A DNA stretch of 64,000 bases from Blattabacterium cuenoti (lineage in GTDB: Bacteria; Bacteroidota; Bacteroidia; Flavobacteriales; Blattabacteriaceae): contig NZ_CP059225.1 of the NCBI RefSeq assembly GCF_014251655.1, forward strand, positions 1 through 64,000, read 5' to 3'. The notes beneath the pieces are model-generated. The model was not told where the DNA came from, ran no database searches, and saw only the letters and a program-made list of their open reading frames with translations. Made by a program: the position numbers and the translations under genes. Below, piece by piece: positions 37,208-46,390 of the stretch (positions are counted from its first letter, which is position 1; every line of letters begins with the position of its first letter).

Positions 37208-37329
37208 CTATATAAAATACTGAAATTAAAAATATTGTTATTTTATCATTTTAGTCAGTATGATTCTTTTTCTTTAAAAAAATATCTCCTTCCTAAAAGA
37301 AAGATTGCAAAATTTTCAATTTTCAGATA

Positions 37330-39255
37330 ATGGCTAACTTCTTAAAGTTTCGTAAAAATATTGCAACTAAGATTTTAGTTATAATTATTATTGCAATTTT
37401 ATTATCAACATTTTTTTTTACAAAAAAAGATATTTTTAAATTTTTAAAAGAAAAAACTCAATCTTATGAAGATATACTACTTTCTCCATTGAGTTTTTTT
37501 GTGTCCAATAAATGTTATTTAGAAATAAATAAATTGAAAAAAAGGAAAAAAATTTTTTTCACGGAAAACAAAAAAAAAGATATAAAAAAAAAGATCAAAA
37601 AAATTTTTTTTCTAGTTCTTCAAATAAAAAGTACTGTATATAATAAAGACAGATATAATTTTATTATAAAAAAACAAAATAATTTCATTTTTTTTCAAAA
37701 AAATAAACAATGTATTTCTATTCCATTCAGAAATATCTATAATAAAATTAATAATATTCTAGAAAAACATTTTATAATAAATGATATTCGTACAAAAATT
37801 ATAAATACATTTTTTTTCAAAAAAATAATTTGTAAAAATTGTTTTTACAATCCTTATTCTATCGAATTTTTTTTCTATGTAAAAAGAAAAAATATTCCAA
37901 AAAAAAAAGGAAAAGAAATTATAATAAAAAGAAAAATCCAAACTTTATCCTATTCATATAAAAAAATACGAAAAAAAAATTATGTATTTTTTCTAGGTTA
38001 TTTTTTCATTATAATTATAATTTCTATCTTATTCATACTATATCTTTTTTATTTTCAAAATAAAATTTTTAAAAACAACAGAGAAATTAATTTCTTAATT
38101 AGTAATATATTACTGATATCAGTAATCACTATTATAATATTAAAATATAATTATAAAATATTATACATCATTCCTTTTTGTATTCTTCCTATAAGTATTC
38201 GTTCTTTTTTTAATTTCCATTTGAGCATAATTGTTCATATAATTACTATTCTATTATTATCTATAATTACACCAAACAGTTTTGAATTTACTTTTATTCA
38301 AATTATCACAGGTTTTCTAGTATTATTAACAAACAATAATATTTATAAAATGGAAACTCTTCTAATTTCTGTAATAAAAATAACCTTTACTTATATAGTA
38401 ACTTTCATCTCACTCACTCTAATTCGTGAAGAATCTTTAGAAAAAATTTCTTTACATACTTTTTATTTGTTTTTTTTTAGTGGAATTTTAACTTTATTAT
38501 TTGTTCGTCCACTAATATTTATTTTTGAAAAATTATTAAATATTACTTCAGATATTTCATTATTAGAGCTATCGGATACAAATACTCCTATATTAAGGTT
38601 ATTATCCAAAAAAGCTCCAGGAACTTTACAACATGTTTTAACAGTAGCAACTATTGCAGAAGAAGCAGCTGTTGCAATTGGAGCTAACTCTCTTTTAGTG
38701 AAAATAGGAGCTATTTATCATGATATAGGAAAAATAAAAAACTCTAAGTTTTTTATTGAAAATCAACATGATATAATAAACCCACACGAAAAATTAAGTC
38801 CAAAAGAAAGTGCAAAAATCATTTTAGAACATGTATCTATTGGAATTAAATTAGCCAAAAAATATCACTTACCTATTTCTATTACCGATTTTATACGAAC
38901 ACACCATGGAAATAGCCTCGTTCATTATTTTTATGAAAAACAAAAAGAAAAATGTGAAAGTATAAAAAAAATAGACCAGAAACAATTTCAATATTCTGGA
39001 CCTAAACCTTTTTCTAAAGAAACAGCCATTGTTATGATAGCAGATTCTATAGAAGCAGCTTCTAAAAGTATAAAAAATCCTTCTACTAAAGATTTAGAAA
39101 ACTTAGTGGAAAAAATTATTAATAAACAGAAAATAGAAAATCAATTTTCTAATACAGATATTACTTTAAAAGAAATAGAAAAAATTAAACAGGTTATCAA
39201 AAAAAAATTGATAAGTATTTATCATACGAGGATAGAATATCCCAATCATGGATAA
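37330..39255 (+). CDS. 7TM-HD family phosphodiesterase (PgpH/YqfF-like)
   Basis: This membrane protein has a C-terminal HD domain; characterised relatives (Listeria PgpH) hydrolyse cyclic di-AMP. The 641 residues have one N-terminal membrane helix (about 14-29), an extracytoplasmic segment rich in Lys and Ile (about 35-210, shorter than usual), about seven further helices (about 220-400) and the HD domain with LQHVLTVATIAEEAA, the metal-binding YHDIGKIKNSKFF and IRTHHGNSLVHYF. The metal-binding histidines and aspartate are intact. It is a single-gene unit before the tRNA cluster. No diadenylate cyclase gene is in the window, so the link to c-di-AMP is from family knowledge. Confidence 0.88.
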   Translation: MANFLKFRKNIATKILVIIIIAILLSTFFFTKKDIFKFLKEKTQSYEDILLSPLSFFVSNKCYLEINKLKKRKKIFFTENKKKDIKKKIKKIFFLVLQIKSTVYNKDRYNFIIKKQNNFIFFQKNKQCISIPFRNIYNKINNILEKHFIINDIRTKIINTFFFKKIICKNCFYNPYSIEFFFYVKRKNIPKKKGKEIIIKRKIQTLSYSYKKIRKKNYVFFLGYFFIIIIISILFILYLFYFQNKIFKNNREINFLISNILLISVITIIILKYNYKILYIIPFCILPISIRSFFNFHLSIIVHIITILLLSIITPNSFEFTFIQIITGFLVLLTNNNIYKMETLLISVIKITFTYIVTFISLTLIREESLEKISLHTFYLFFFSGILTLLFVRPLIFIFEKLLNITSDISLLELSDTNTPILRLLSKKAPGTLQHVLTVATIAEEAAVAIGANSLLVKIGAIYHDIGKIKNSKFFIENQHDIINPHEKLSPKESAKIILEHVSIGIKLAKKYHLPISITDFIRTHHGNSLVHYFYEKQKEKCESIKKIDQKQFQYSGPKPFSKETAIVMIADSIEAASKSIKNPSTKDLENLVEKIINKQKIENQFSNTDITLKEIEKIKQVIKKKLISIYHTRIEYPNHG

Positions 39256-39295
39256 ATTATTTGTTTATTTAACAGATCTACTTTAGATTTGTATG

Positions 39296-39385
39296 GGAGA
39301 ATTGCCGGAGTGGTTAACGGAACAGTTTGCTAAACTGTCGGTATATATAAAAAAAACCGCGTGGGTTCGAATCCCACATTCTCCG
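39296..39385 (+). tRNA. tRNA-Ser (GCU)
   Basis: The acceptor stem GGAGAAT (39296-39302) pairs with ATTCTCC (39378-39384), with discriminator G at 39385. The anticodon GCT is at 39329-39331 in a CAGTT/AACTG stem. A long variable arm (CGGT/ACCG stem) and the T-arm GTGGGTTCGAATCCCAC confirm a serine tRNA, reading AGC and AGU. CCA is not encoded in full. Only one base separates it from the next tRNA. Confidence 0.97.
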
Positions 39386-39386
39386 C

Positions 39387-39461
39387 CGGGGTATAGCGTA
39401 GTTTGGGTATCGCGCCTGGTTTGGGACCAGGAGATCGTAGGTTCAAATCCTGCTACCCCGA
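39387..39461 (+). tRNA. tRNA-Pro (UGG)
   Basis: The acceptor stem CGGGGTA (39387-39393) pairs with TACCCCG (39454-39460), with discriminator A at 39461. The anticodon stem CCTGG/CCAGG holds loop TTTGGGA with anticodon TGG at 39422-39424. The T-arm contains GGTTCAAATCC. CCA is not encoded. A single UGG-anticodon tRNA can serve all proline codons in small genomes. Confidence 0.97.
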
Positions 39462-39469
39462 TATCATGG

Positions 39470-39543
39470 GATCACGTGGCTCAAATGGATAGAGCAACTG
39501 CCTTCTAAGCAGTAGGTTACAGGTTCGAATCCTGTCGTGATCA
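39470..39543 (+). tRNA. tRNA-Arg (UCU)
   Basis: The acceptor stem GATCACG (39470-39476) pairs with CGTGATC (39536-39542), with discriminator A at 39543. The anticodon TCT (39504-39506) lies in an ACTGC/GCAGT stem, and the T-arm is CAGGTTCGAATCCTG. It reads AGA and AGG, the dominant arginine codons here. CCA is not encoded, and its last three bases overlap the stop codon of convergent clpP. Confidence 0.97.
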
Positions 39544-40221
39544 TTTCTTAGATATCTTTCCTTCTAAAACTTCATCTATCATTCCATATTCTTTAGCTTC
39601 TTGAGAAGTCATCCAATAATCTCTATCTGAATCTTTTTCTATTTTTTCTATGGATAATCCAGAATGTTTAGATATAATTTCGTAAAGTTCTCTTTTTAAT
39701 TTTAATATTTCACGAACCGTAATTTCAATATCTGAAGCTTGTCCTTGTGTTCCTCCAACAGGTTGATGAATCATAATTCTAGAATGTTTTAATGCAGATC
39801 TTTTCTTTTTTACACCAGAACAAAGTAAAACTGCGGCCATAGAAGCAGCCATCCCAGTACAAATTGTAGCTACATCAGGATCTACGATTTGCATCGTATC
39901 ATATATTCCTAGTCCTGCATAGACATCTCCTCCAGGAGAATTAATATATATTTGTATATCCTTCATAGAATCTACAGATTGTAAAAATAATAGTTGAGCT
40001 TGAACTATATTAGCAATTTGATCTTCGATAGAAGTTCCTAAAAAAATAACTCTATCCATCATTAATCGAGAAAAAACATCCATTTGAGCTACATTTAATT
40101 TTCTTTCTTCAACAATGTAAGGAGTCATAAATTTTATGTATTCATTAATTGTTAAAGTATTAATTCTCTTATGTTTAGTAGCATAAAGCATAAATTCTTC
40201 TGATCCTTTACGGTAATCCAT
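39541..40221 (-). CDS. clpP: ATP-dependent Clp protease proteolytic subunit ClpP
   Basis: ClpP is the tetradecameric serine protease used by ClpC and ClpX. The 226-residue protein keeps the catalytic triad: S127 in MAASMAA, H152 in IHQPVGG and D201 in SDRDYWM. A second ATG ten codons in (40191) would give a 216-residue form; the extra N-terminus may be a propeptide. The gene's TGA stop overlaps the 3' end of tRNA-Arg by three bases. It is monocistronic. A likely partner, clpC, starts at 63051 in this window. Confidence 0.96.
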   Translation of the reverse strand: MDYRKGSEEFMLYATKHKRINTLTINEYIKFMTPYIVEERKLNVAQMDVFSRLMMDRVIFLGTSIEDQIANIVQAQLLFLQSVDSMKDIQIYINSPGGDVYAGLGIYDTMQIVDPDVATICTGMAASMAAVLLCSGVKKKRSALKHSRIMIHQPVGGTQGQASDIEITVREILKLKRELYEIISKHSGLSIEKIEKDSDRDYWMTSQEAKEYGMIDEVLEGKISKK

Positions 40222-40348
40222 TTTTTTATGTTGAAAATTTTATTAAAGTTACTCATAATTCATTTTCTAATGAAAAATAGAAAAAAAAAGTTTATACATG
40301 CATAAAAAAATATAGAAATTAGAAAATTTATAATTTGAATAAAAAATA

Positions 40349-41812
40349 TTGAATTCATACAGAAAATTAGCAATACAAACAATTATATATTCTATAGGAT
40401 TCATCTTTCCAAAGATCATGAATTACGCTTTTTTAAAATTCTTTACCGTTTCTTTAAACAGAGAAGAATTTTCTATCTATACGGATATGTACGCATTATC
40501 TTTTTTGGTCATAGGATTTATTTCTTTTGGATTAGAAAATAGTTATTTTAGGTTTTTATATAAAAAAAATTATAATCAAGAAACTGTTTTTTCAACAGGT
40601 GTGATAATCCAATTATTGATTACTTCTTTTTTTTTTATTATTGCTATAAACTCCATAAAATACTTAGCTCCTATAGCAGGGTATCAGAATCATCAAGAAT
40701 ACTTTTTTATGTTTTTTTTAATTATATTTTTCGATACTATTTGTATTCTTCCTATGGCATGGCTTCGTGCACACGATAAACCTTTAAAATATGCTATAAT
40801 CAATGTAGTAAATATTTTAACACAATCATTTTTAATTATATATATGTTTTCCAATACACTTCATCTAAAAAAAACTTTTTTTTGTTCTATTTTAAATTGG
40901 ATAAGTTCTTTTACGGATAGAACAGGTTACATATTCTTTGCAAATATGATTTCATCTTTCATTAGTTTTTTTTTAGTACTTCCTATTCTTTTAAAAAAAG
41001 TAACTATAAAAAAATTCAATCAAATTCTTGCTAAAAGAATGTTAAATTATGGAATACCTATAATGTTTGGATCTATTGCTTTTTCTATCAATGAAAATTT
41101 AGATAAAATTTTGATTAAAAGATGGGGATCTGATGAAATTAATGGATCTTATTCTGCTTGTTATAAGATAGCCTCTTTTATGAGTTTATATATTAAAATT
41201 TTTAGGTTGGGAATAGAGCCTATTTTTTTTAAAAAATCTGAAGATTCAGATGCAAAATATTTTTATGAAGAAATCACTTATATGTTTATTCTTTTCGGGT
41301 TAATTTTTTATGTATTAATATGTGGAAACATAAGCATGTTTATAGATTTTTTTATTGATAAAAAATATCATATTGCAATATCTATTATTCCTATAATCAT
41401 GATGGGGAACCTATTATTAGGTATTTATACCAATTTATCTATTTTTTATAAAATTATAGATAAACCTATTATTGGTACTTATATATCTTTAGTAGGAGTA
41501 TTAATTACCTTTGTATTTAATATAATTTTTATTCTAATTCCTAACAGGAATTTTATGATTCCTGCATGGGGAACCCTTTCATCTTATGGATGCATGCTAA
41601 TAATTTTATACATTTGGGGAAAAAAATTTTTCTTTATATGTAAAGAAATAAAAAACATCATAATACATTTTTTGTTCGCACTATTTTTAGTATTTATAAT
41701 AATTGTAATAATAAAAAAAATGGAGTTTCGTTTATTTTTTCAATTTATGTATTTAATAATTGTTTTTATTTTAGAGAAAAAAAGATTGGTTAATTTAATC
41801 AAAAAAAAATAA
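40349..41812 (+). CDS. Polysaccharide/oligosaccharide flippase family membrane protein
   Basis: This is a predicted Wzx/MATE-like flippase. The 487-residue protein has about 12-14 hydrophobic helices and the start typical of the family (YRKLAIQTIIYSIGFIFPKIMNY). The start is a TTG at 40349. NYGIPIMFGSIAFSINENLDKILIKRW (about 231-257) is the conserved mid-protein charged segment. The cargo is unknown: an O-polysaccharide, a lipid-linked sugar or lipid II are all possible. The downstream dut and sugar nucleotidyltransferase genes follow with 5- and 13-base gaps, the usual flavobacterial order, which hints at surface-glycan synthesis. Confidence 0.82.
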   Translation: MNSYRKLAIQTIIYSIGFIFPKIMNYAFLKFFTVSLNREEFSIYTDMYALSFLVIGFISFGLENSYFRFLYKKNYNQETVFSTGVIIQLLITSFFFIIAINSIKYLAPIAGYQNHQEYFFMFFLIIFFDTICILPMAWLRAHDKPLKYAIINVVNILTQSFLIIYMFSNTLHLKKTFFCSILNWISSFTDRTGYIFFANMISSFISFFLVLPILLKKVTIKKFNQILAKRMLNYGIPIMFGSIAFSINENLDKILIKRWGSDEINGSYSACYKIASFMSLYIKIFRLGIEPIFFKKSEDSDAKYFYEEITYMFILFGLIFYVLICGNISMFIDFFIDKKYHIAISIIPIIMMGNLLLGIYTNLSIFYKIIDKPIIGTYISLVGVLITFVFNIIFILIPNRNFMIPAWGTLSSYGCMLIILYIWGKKFFFICKEIKNIIIHFLFALFLVFIIIVIIKKMEFRLFFQFMYLIIVFILEKKRLVNLIKKK

Positions 41813-41817
41813 ATTTT

Positions 41818-42162
41818 GTGTCAAAAACGTTAGTTGCTAATATCAAAAGATCTATTTCTATTAATTTTTTGGAAAGAAAGTTAGTATCAACAGATATTGT
41901 TGGTATGGATTTTTCTAAAAATATTAATCCTTATTTTTTGTTAAAAAAAAAATTAATCAAAGCTATTTGCATTATTTATATTGAAAAAAAAGAAATTAAA
42001 ATACTTGTAATAAACGTTTTTTTCAAAAACATGATAATTATGCCCAATGAAAAACTAGCAATTCTAAATATAATTAAAGAAACAAGAATAAAGTGGAAAA
42101 AATGCGCTTTTCTTAATAGAACTGAAAGAGGGGATAATAGTTTTGGAAGTAGTGGAATATGA
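41818..42162 (+). CDS. dut: dUTPase homologue with internal deletion (probably inactive)
   Basis: dUTPase removes dUTP and supplies dUMP for thymidylate synthesis. The 114-residue product begins at a GTG and aligns by eye with flavobacterial Dut (about 144 residues) at both ends: motif I-like GMDFSK at 29-34 and motif V-like RTERGDNSFGSSGI at 101-114. The centre is missing. After YIEKKE (about 54-59) the sequence jumps straight to IKILVIN, which corresponds to the strand after motif III, so motif II (RSGLA-type) and motif III (the uracil-binding hairpin with the catalytic Asp) are absent. The frame is open. Its position between the flippase and nucleotidyltransferase matches dut in related genomes. 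It is best read as a decaying gene or a remnant with another role. Confidence 0.75.
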   Translation: MSKTLVANIKRSISINFLERKLVSTDIVGMDFSKNINPYFLLKKKLIKAICIIYIEKKEIKILVINVFFKNMIIMPNEKLAILNIIKETRIKWKKCAFLNRTERGDNSFGSSGI

Positions 42163-42175
42163 TGACATCATGAAT

Positions 42176-43201
42176 ATGAAAATTATAATTCCTATGGCTG
42201 GAAAAGGGGAACGTTTACTTCCTCATACTTTAACTACTCCTAAACCATTCATTCCTATTGTAGGAAAAACAATTTTAAAAAGACTTTTGAAAAGTTTATC
42301 TAGAATTATTGAAATTTTTTCAATTCAAGAAGTTGTTTTTATTATAAGAAGTTTTGATAATGAGATTGAAAAACAATTGTTTAAATTAACTCATGATATA
42401 AAAGTCAATCCCATTATTTACTATCAAAAAACTCCACTTGGAACAGCAGATGCTTTATTAAAAGCAAAAGATTCTCTAATTGGAGAATCAATTATTATTG
42501 TTTTTTCCGATACTTTATTTTATAACAATACTCCTTTTGAGGAGGAAATTACTAATTCAATAGACAATAATATCATATGGACAAAAAAAGTTAATAATCC
42601 TCATCTTTTTGGAGTCGTAAAATGTGATTCTTCAGGATTAATTACTCATTTTATAGAAAAACCAAATAATTATGTCTCTAATCTAGCTATTATTGGTCTT
42701 TATTATTTCAAAAATAGTCTTTTATTAAGAAAAGAATTACAAGCTACTAATAACATAATAAAAAATGAACAAGAATATCAATTTACATATGTTTTAGAAA
42801 ATATGAGAAAAAAAGGAGTAAAATTTATTAGTAAGCAAGTTAAAGAATGGATGGATTTTGGAAACAAAAAAAGAACTATTTGTTCAAATTCAAAAATATT
42901 ATCTATAGAATCTAAATATTTAAAATTAATTCATAAAAAGGCAATCATAAAAAATAGTTTAATTATAAAACCTTGTTATATAGAAAAAAACACAAATATT
43001 GAAAACAGCATAATAGGACCTTATGTTTCAATAGGTAAACATTCAAAAATAAAAAATAGTCACATAGAACAATCAGTTATTCAAGATTATACGGAAATTC
43101 AATGCGCAAATTTAAATAATTCTATGATAGGAAATCATGTTTCTTATATAAAAAAAACAAAAGAAGTTAATTTTGGAGATTATTCCATTTTTAATGGATA
43201 A
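42176..43201 (+). CDS. Sugar-phosphate nucleotidyltransferase
   Basis: This enzyme activates a sugar 1-phosphate with an NTP to make a nucleotide sugar. The ATG at 42176 gives 341 residues starting MKIIIPMAGKGERLLPHTLT, the nucleotide-binding signature; an ATG two codons earlier (42170) is possible. TPKPFIPIVGK, the metal-binding aspartate in VFSDTLFY, and a C-terminal left-handed beta-helix-like tail with hexapeptide pattern (IENSIIGPYVSIGKHSKIKN) are visible. Glucose-1-phosphate thymidylyltransferase or mannose-1-phosphate guanylyltransferase are the nearest groups; the base and sugar cannot be told. It follows dut and precedes tatA. Confidence 0.87.
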   Translation: MKIIIPMAGKGERLLPHTLTTPKPFIPIVGKTILKRLLKSLSRIIEIFSIQEVVFIIRSFDNEIEKQLFKLTHDIKVNPIIYYQKTPLGTADALLKAKDSLIGESIIIVFSDTLFYNNTPFEEEITNSIDNNIIWTKKVNNPHLFGVVKCDSSGLITHFIEKPNNYVSNLAIIGLYYFKNSLLLRKELQATNNIIKNEQEYQFTYVLENMRKKGVKFISKQVKEWMDFGNKKRTICSNSKILSIESKYLKLIHKKAIIKNSLIIKPCYIEKNTNIENSIIGPYVSIGKHSKIKNSHIEQSVIQDYTEIQCANLNNSMIGNHVSYIKKTKEVNFGDYSIFNG

Positions 43202-43227
43202 AAATATAATAGAATCATAATTTTTGT

Positions 43228-43235
43228 TATATTTG
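43228..43235 (+). promoter_or_regulatory. Possible -7 box (TATATTTG) abutting the tatA start
   Basis: TATATTTG matches TAnnTTTG and ends only 3 bases before the tatA ATG at 43239. If used, the transcript would be leaderless or nearly so. No TTG is present at the -33 distance, so this may be chance. Confidence 0.25.
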
Positions 43236-43238
43236 TTT

Positions 43239-43442
43239 ATGAATTTTATTTCTTTTTTAATACTACTTGGAACTTTTGGAACCACAGAAATCGTGGTTAT
43301 TGTTATTCTTGCACTTTTGCTTTTTGGTGGTAAAAAAATACCAGAGTTGATGAGAGGATTAGGAACAGGACTGAAAGAATTTAAAAAAGCATCTGAAGAA
43401 AAAAATTCAGTATCCGAAGAATCTTCTGAAAAATCTGAATAA
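43239..43442 (+). CDS. tatA: Twin-arginine translocase subunit TatA/TatE family
   Basis: TatA forms the variable pore-like assembly of the Tat pathway for folded proteins. The ATG at 43239 gives 67 residues: a transmembrane helix (about 15-29, [15 protein letters not shown]), the FGGKKIPEL hinge that is the family hallmark, an amphipathic helix (about 34-50) and a short acidic tail. The length suits TatA rather than TatB. An upstream TTG in frame at 43224 is less likely. tatC is not in the window. The neighbour on the 3' side is a murein transglycosylase, as in other Flavobacteriales. Confidence 0.93.
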   Translation: MNFISFLILLGTFGTTEIVVIVILALLLFGGKKIPELMRGLGTGLKEFKKASEEKNSVSEESSEKSE

Positions 43443-43529
43443 ACAATAACTTTAGACAAAGTTTCTCTCATTTTACGTATTTGTTTATTAGTACTTATTT
43501 TCTTTTCTAAAAACTTGAAAAAACTAATA

Positions 43530-44612
43530 ATGGAAACGATAAGAAAAATTATGTTCTTTATGCTCATTTTCAAAAGTTTGATAATTCAGTCTATATCAAA
43601 ATCATTTTGGGAACAAAAAAATGTCATTAACTTTCAAAAAAATATTTCCAGTCAAAAATTAGATTTAATCTATATAGAAAAATTATGGAAAAAAATGTTG
43701 GGAGGAAAAAAAAAATCTATGTATGGGAAAAAATTATATCATAAAAAAAACATTATTATTACTAATATAGATGAAGAAGAGTTAAAATTGAGATTACATT
43801 TTTTGAATCAAAAATCCCAAATAAAAATATTAAAATATAATACAATAGTACATGCTTCTATAGAAAGTTATCTTCGTATGAGTAGATATATAGAAAAAAT
43901 TATTTCATTGTCAGATTTTTACTTTCCTATGTTCGAAGAGAAACTTGAAAAATATAGACTTCCAAAAGAATTAAAATATTTAGCTATTGTAGAATCAAAT
44001 TTAAATCCTGTTATCACTTCCAAAGTAGGAGCACAAGGAATATGGCAATTTATGCCTGAAACTGGTAAAATATATGATCTTAATATCAATTATATTTATG
44101 ATGATAGAAATGATCCTGTAAAATCTACAGAAGCTGCTTGCCGTTATTTGAAATTTTTATATAAAAAAATAGGAAATTGGGAATTAGCATTAGCGGCTTA
44201 TAATGCTGGCCCTGGAACTGTGGATAAAATATTACAACATCATAATACAAATAAAAAAGACTTTTGGGTATTATGGGAATACTTTCCGAAAGAAACAAAA
44301 AATTATATTCCAAAATTTATTGCTATTAATTATATCATGAATTATTATAAAGAACATCATATTTCTGTATCTCGTTCTACTACTTACAAATATAATTATA
44401 AAGAAACATCATTAATTCCTATACAAGAAAAGATATCTTTAAAAGATTTTTCCTATAGATTAAACATTTCTTACCAAGATTTAATGTTTTTAAATCCACA
44501 ATATCTTGTAGATATTATTCCTTCTGGAAAGAATTTTTTTTTAAGATTACCAAAAAATAAAATTTTTCTTTTTAAAAAATTGAATTGTTTTTCAAAAAAA
44601 TATCATGAATAG
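43530..44612 (+). CDS. Membrane-bound lytic murein transglycosylase (MltD-like)
   Basis: This enzyme cleaves peptidoglycan glycan strands to give anhydro ends during wall turnover. The ATG at 43530 gives 360 residues; a TTG at 43515 is an alternative. A hydrophobic N-terminal signal (about 5-22) is followed by an SLT domain with the catalytic glutamate in IVESNLNP (E155), [10 protein letters not shown], and [13 protein letters not shown]. One LysM-like wall-binding domain is at the C-terminus (about 300-350, [17 protein letters not shown]). MltD in enterics has two or more LysM repeats, so this is a shortened form. It overlaps the recA start by eight bases. Confidence 0.92.
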   Translation: METIRKIMFFMLIFKSLIIQSISKSFWEQKNVINFQKNISSQKLDLIYIEKLWKKMLGGKKKSMYGKKLYHKKNIIITNIDEEELKLRLHFLNQKSQIKILKYNTIVHASIESYLRMSRYIEKIISLSDFYFPMFEEKLEKYRLPKELKYLAIVESNLNPVITSKVGAQGIWQFMPETGKIYDLNINYIYDDRNDPVKSTEAACRYLKFLYKKIGNWELALAAYNAGPGTVDKILQHHNTNKKDFWVLWEYFPKETKNYIPKFIAINYIMNYYKEHHISVSRSTTYKYNYKETSLIPIQEKISLKDFSYRLNISYQDLMFLNPQYLVDIIPSGKNFFLRLPKNKIFLFKKLNCFSKKYHE

Positions 44613-45603
44613 AAACATGGAAAAAAAAAGAAAATCTTTGAAACTTGTATTAGAAAAAATGGATAAAATATATGGGAAAGGGACCGTTATGCAAATGGGA
44701 GATTCTTATATAGACGATTTAGAAATTATTTCTTCTGGATCTTTAAGTTTAGATATTGCTTTAGGTATTAAAGGATTTCCAAAAGGTCGTATTATTGAAA
44801 TATATGGTCCAGAATCTTCTGGAAAAACTACTTTAGCTTTACATGCAATAAGCCAATCTCAAAAATTAGGAGGTTTTTCCAGTTTTATTGATGCGGAACA
44901 TGCTTTTGATTGTATTTATGCCAAAAAAATAGGAGTAAATATAAAAGAATTAATAATATCTCAACCAGATAATGGAGAGCAAGCATTAGAAATTGTGGAT
45001 AATTTGATTAGATCTGGAATTATTGATATGATAGTAGTTGATTCCGTGGCGGCTTTAACTCCTAAGAGTGAAATAGATGGAGAAATGGGTGACTCTAAAA
45101 TAGGATTACAGGCTAGATTGATGTCTCAAGCTTTGAGAAAACTAACTTCTAGTATTGGAAAATCTAAAAGTATTTTAATCTTTATTAATCAATTAAGAGA
45201 AAAAATTGGAGTCTATGGAAACCCAGAAGTTACAACAGGAGGTAATGCCTTAAAATTTTATTCATCAATAAGATTAGACATTAGAAAAGGAAATATCATT
45301 AAAAATGGAGAAAAAATATTAGGAAATAGAACAAGAGTAAAAGTTGTTAAAAATAAGTTATCTCCTCCTTTTAAAATAGCTGAATTTGACATTGTATATG
45401 GAGAAGGTATTTCAAAAATAGGTGAAATTATAGATATAGGAGTAGACTTAGGGATTATTAAAAAAAATGGATCTTGGTTTAGTTATAAAGATCTAAAATT
45501 AGGACAGGGGAGGGATTCTGTAAAAGAATGCTTAAAAGAAAAAAAAAACATTATAAATGAAATACAAAAAAATATAATCCATCAATCTTTTCAAAAGAAG
45601 TAA
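44605..45603 (+). CDS. recA: Recombinase RecA
   Basis: RecA forms filaments on single-stranded DNA and drives homologous strand exchange. The 332 residues contain Walker [10 protein letters not shown] (about 68-76), the family stretch IDAEHAFD, and loop L2 with [15 protein letters not shown] and the following SIRLDIR. The C-terminal domain is present, but the usual long acidic tail is short and basic ([11 protein letters not shown]). The start at 44605 overlaps the transglycosylase by eight bases; an ATG at 44617 is equally good. Retention of recA is noteworthy because several other ancient insect symbionts have lost it. Confidence 0.97.
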   Translation: MNRNMEKKRKSLKLVLEKMDKIYGKGTVMQMGDSYIDDLEIISSGSLSLDIALGIKGFPKGRIIEIYGPESSGKTTLALHAISQSQKLGGFSSFIDAEHAFDCIYAKKIGVNIKELIISQPDNGEQALEIVDNLIRSGIIDMIVVDSVAALTPKSEIDGEMGDSKIGLQARLMSQALRKLTSSIGKSKSILIFINQLREKIGVYGNPEVTTGGNALKFYSSIRLDIRKGNIIKNGEKILGNRTRVKVVKNKLSPPFKIAEFDIVYGEGISKIGEIIDIGVDLGIIKKNGSWFSYKDLKLGQGRDSVKECLKEKKNIINEIQKNIIHQSFQKK

Positions 45604-45610
45604 ATATAAA

Positions 45611-46390
45611 ATGAAAATTACTTTTTTAGGAACTGGAAATTCTCAAGGAATTCCTATTATTGGTTCTAAACATCCAGTATGTTTATCTAAAAATCCAAAA
45701 GATCAAAGACTTAGAAGTTCTGTTTTAATCGAAAAAAAGAAGAAGTTTTTTTTGATTGATTGTGGCCCTGATTTCCGGTATCAAATGTTACGAAGTAATC
45801 ATACTAGATTAGATGGAATTCTTATAACACATGAACATTATGATCATATAGGAGGATTAGAGGATATAAGACCTATTAATGTCAATATGAATAATAGATC
45901 TATCCCTGTTTATGGATTACGTAGAGTTTTAGAAAATATAAAAAAAAGATTTTTCTATATTTTTTCATCAAATAGTAAAAAAAAAACCAATATAGCAAAT
46001 GTATCTATACATGAAATAGACCATTATAAAAATTTCTTTTTGTTAGAACATTTTAAAATTTTTCCTTTGTCTATATGGCATGGGGCTCTTTCTATTTTGG
46101 GGTTTCGTATAGATAATTTTGCATATATAACAGATGCAAATAATATTCCTATTAAAACAATTCAACAGTTAAAAAATTTAGATCTTCTAGTTTTAAATGT
46201 TTTAAGAAAAAAACCCAAACATCCTTCTCACTTTACCCTTTTTGAATCTTTGAACATTATTGATAAAATTTCTCCTAAAAAAACTTATTTAACACATATT
46301 AGCCATATGCTTGGATTTCACGAAAAAATTGAAAAAGAATTACCTAAAAATGTACATTTAGCTTATGATGGATTAACAATTAATCCATAA
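45611..46390 (+). CDS. MBL-fold metallo-hydrolase (PhnP-like)
   Basis: This is a metallo-beta-lactamase-fold hydrolase of unknown substrate. The 259-residue protein has GTGNSQGIP at the N-terminus and the metal ligand motif THEHYDHIGGLEDIR (about 74-88). Further ligands are at IWHG (about 155-158), TDAN and LTHISH near the C-terminus. The sequence resembles the phosphonate-type (PhnP) or RNase Z-like families, and the group is widespread in Bacteroidota. It lies 7 bases after recA and before a 20-bp palindrome preceding the cytochrome c biogenesis gene. No specific function can be claimed. Confidence 0.85.
   Translation: MKITFLGTGNSQGIPIIGSKHPVCLSKNPKDQRLRSSVLIEKKKKFFLIDCGPDFRYQMLRSNHTRLDGILITHEHYDHIGGLEDIRPINVNMNNRSIPVYGLRRVLENIKKRFFYIFSSNSKKKTNIANVSIHEIDHYKNFFLLEHFKIFPLSIWHGALSILGFRIDNFAYITDANNIPIKTIQQLKNLDLLVLNVLRKKPKHPSHFTLFESLNIIDKISPKKTYLTHISHMLGFHEKIEKELPKNVHLAYDGLTINP

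Noticed and set aside
39293-39508. 71-codon open frame on the plus strand
   Set aside because: It runs through three tRNA genes; the peptide is only translated tRNA sequence.
43112-43573. 153-codon open frame on the minus strand
   Set aside because: It lies opposite the nucleotidyltransferase end, tatA and the transglycosylase start, which are all convincing genes.
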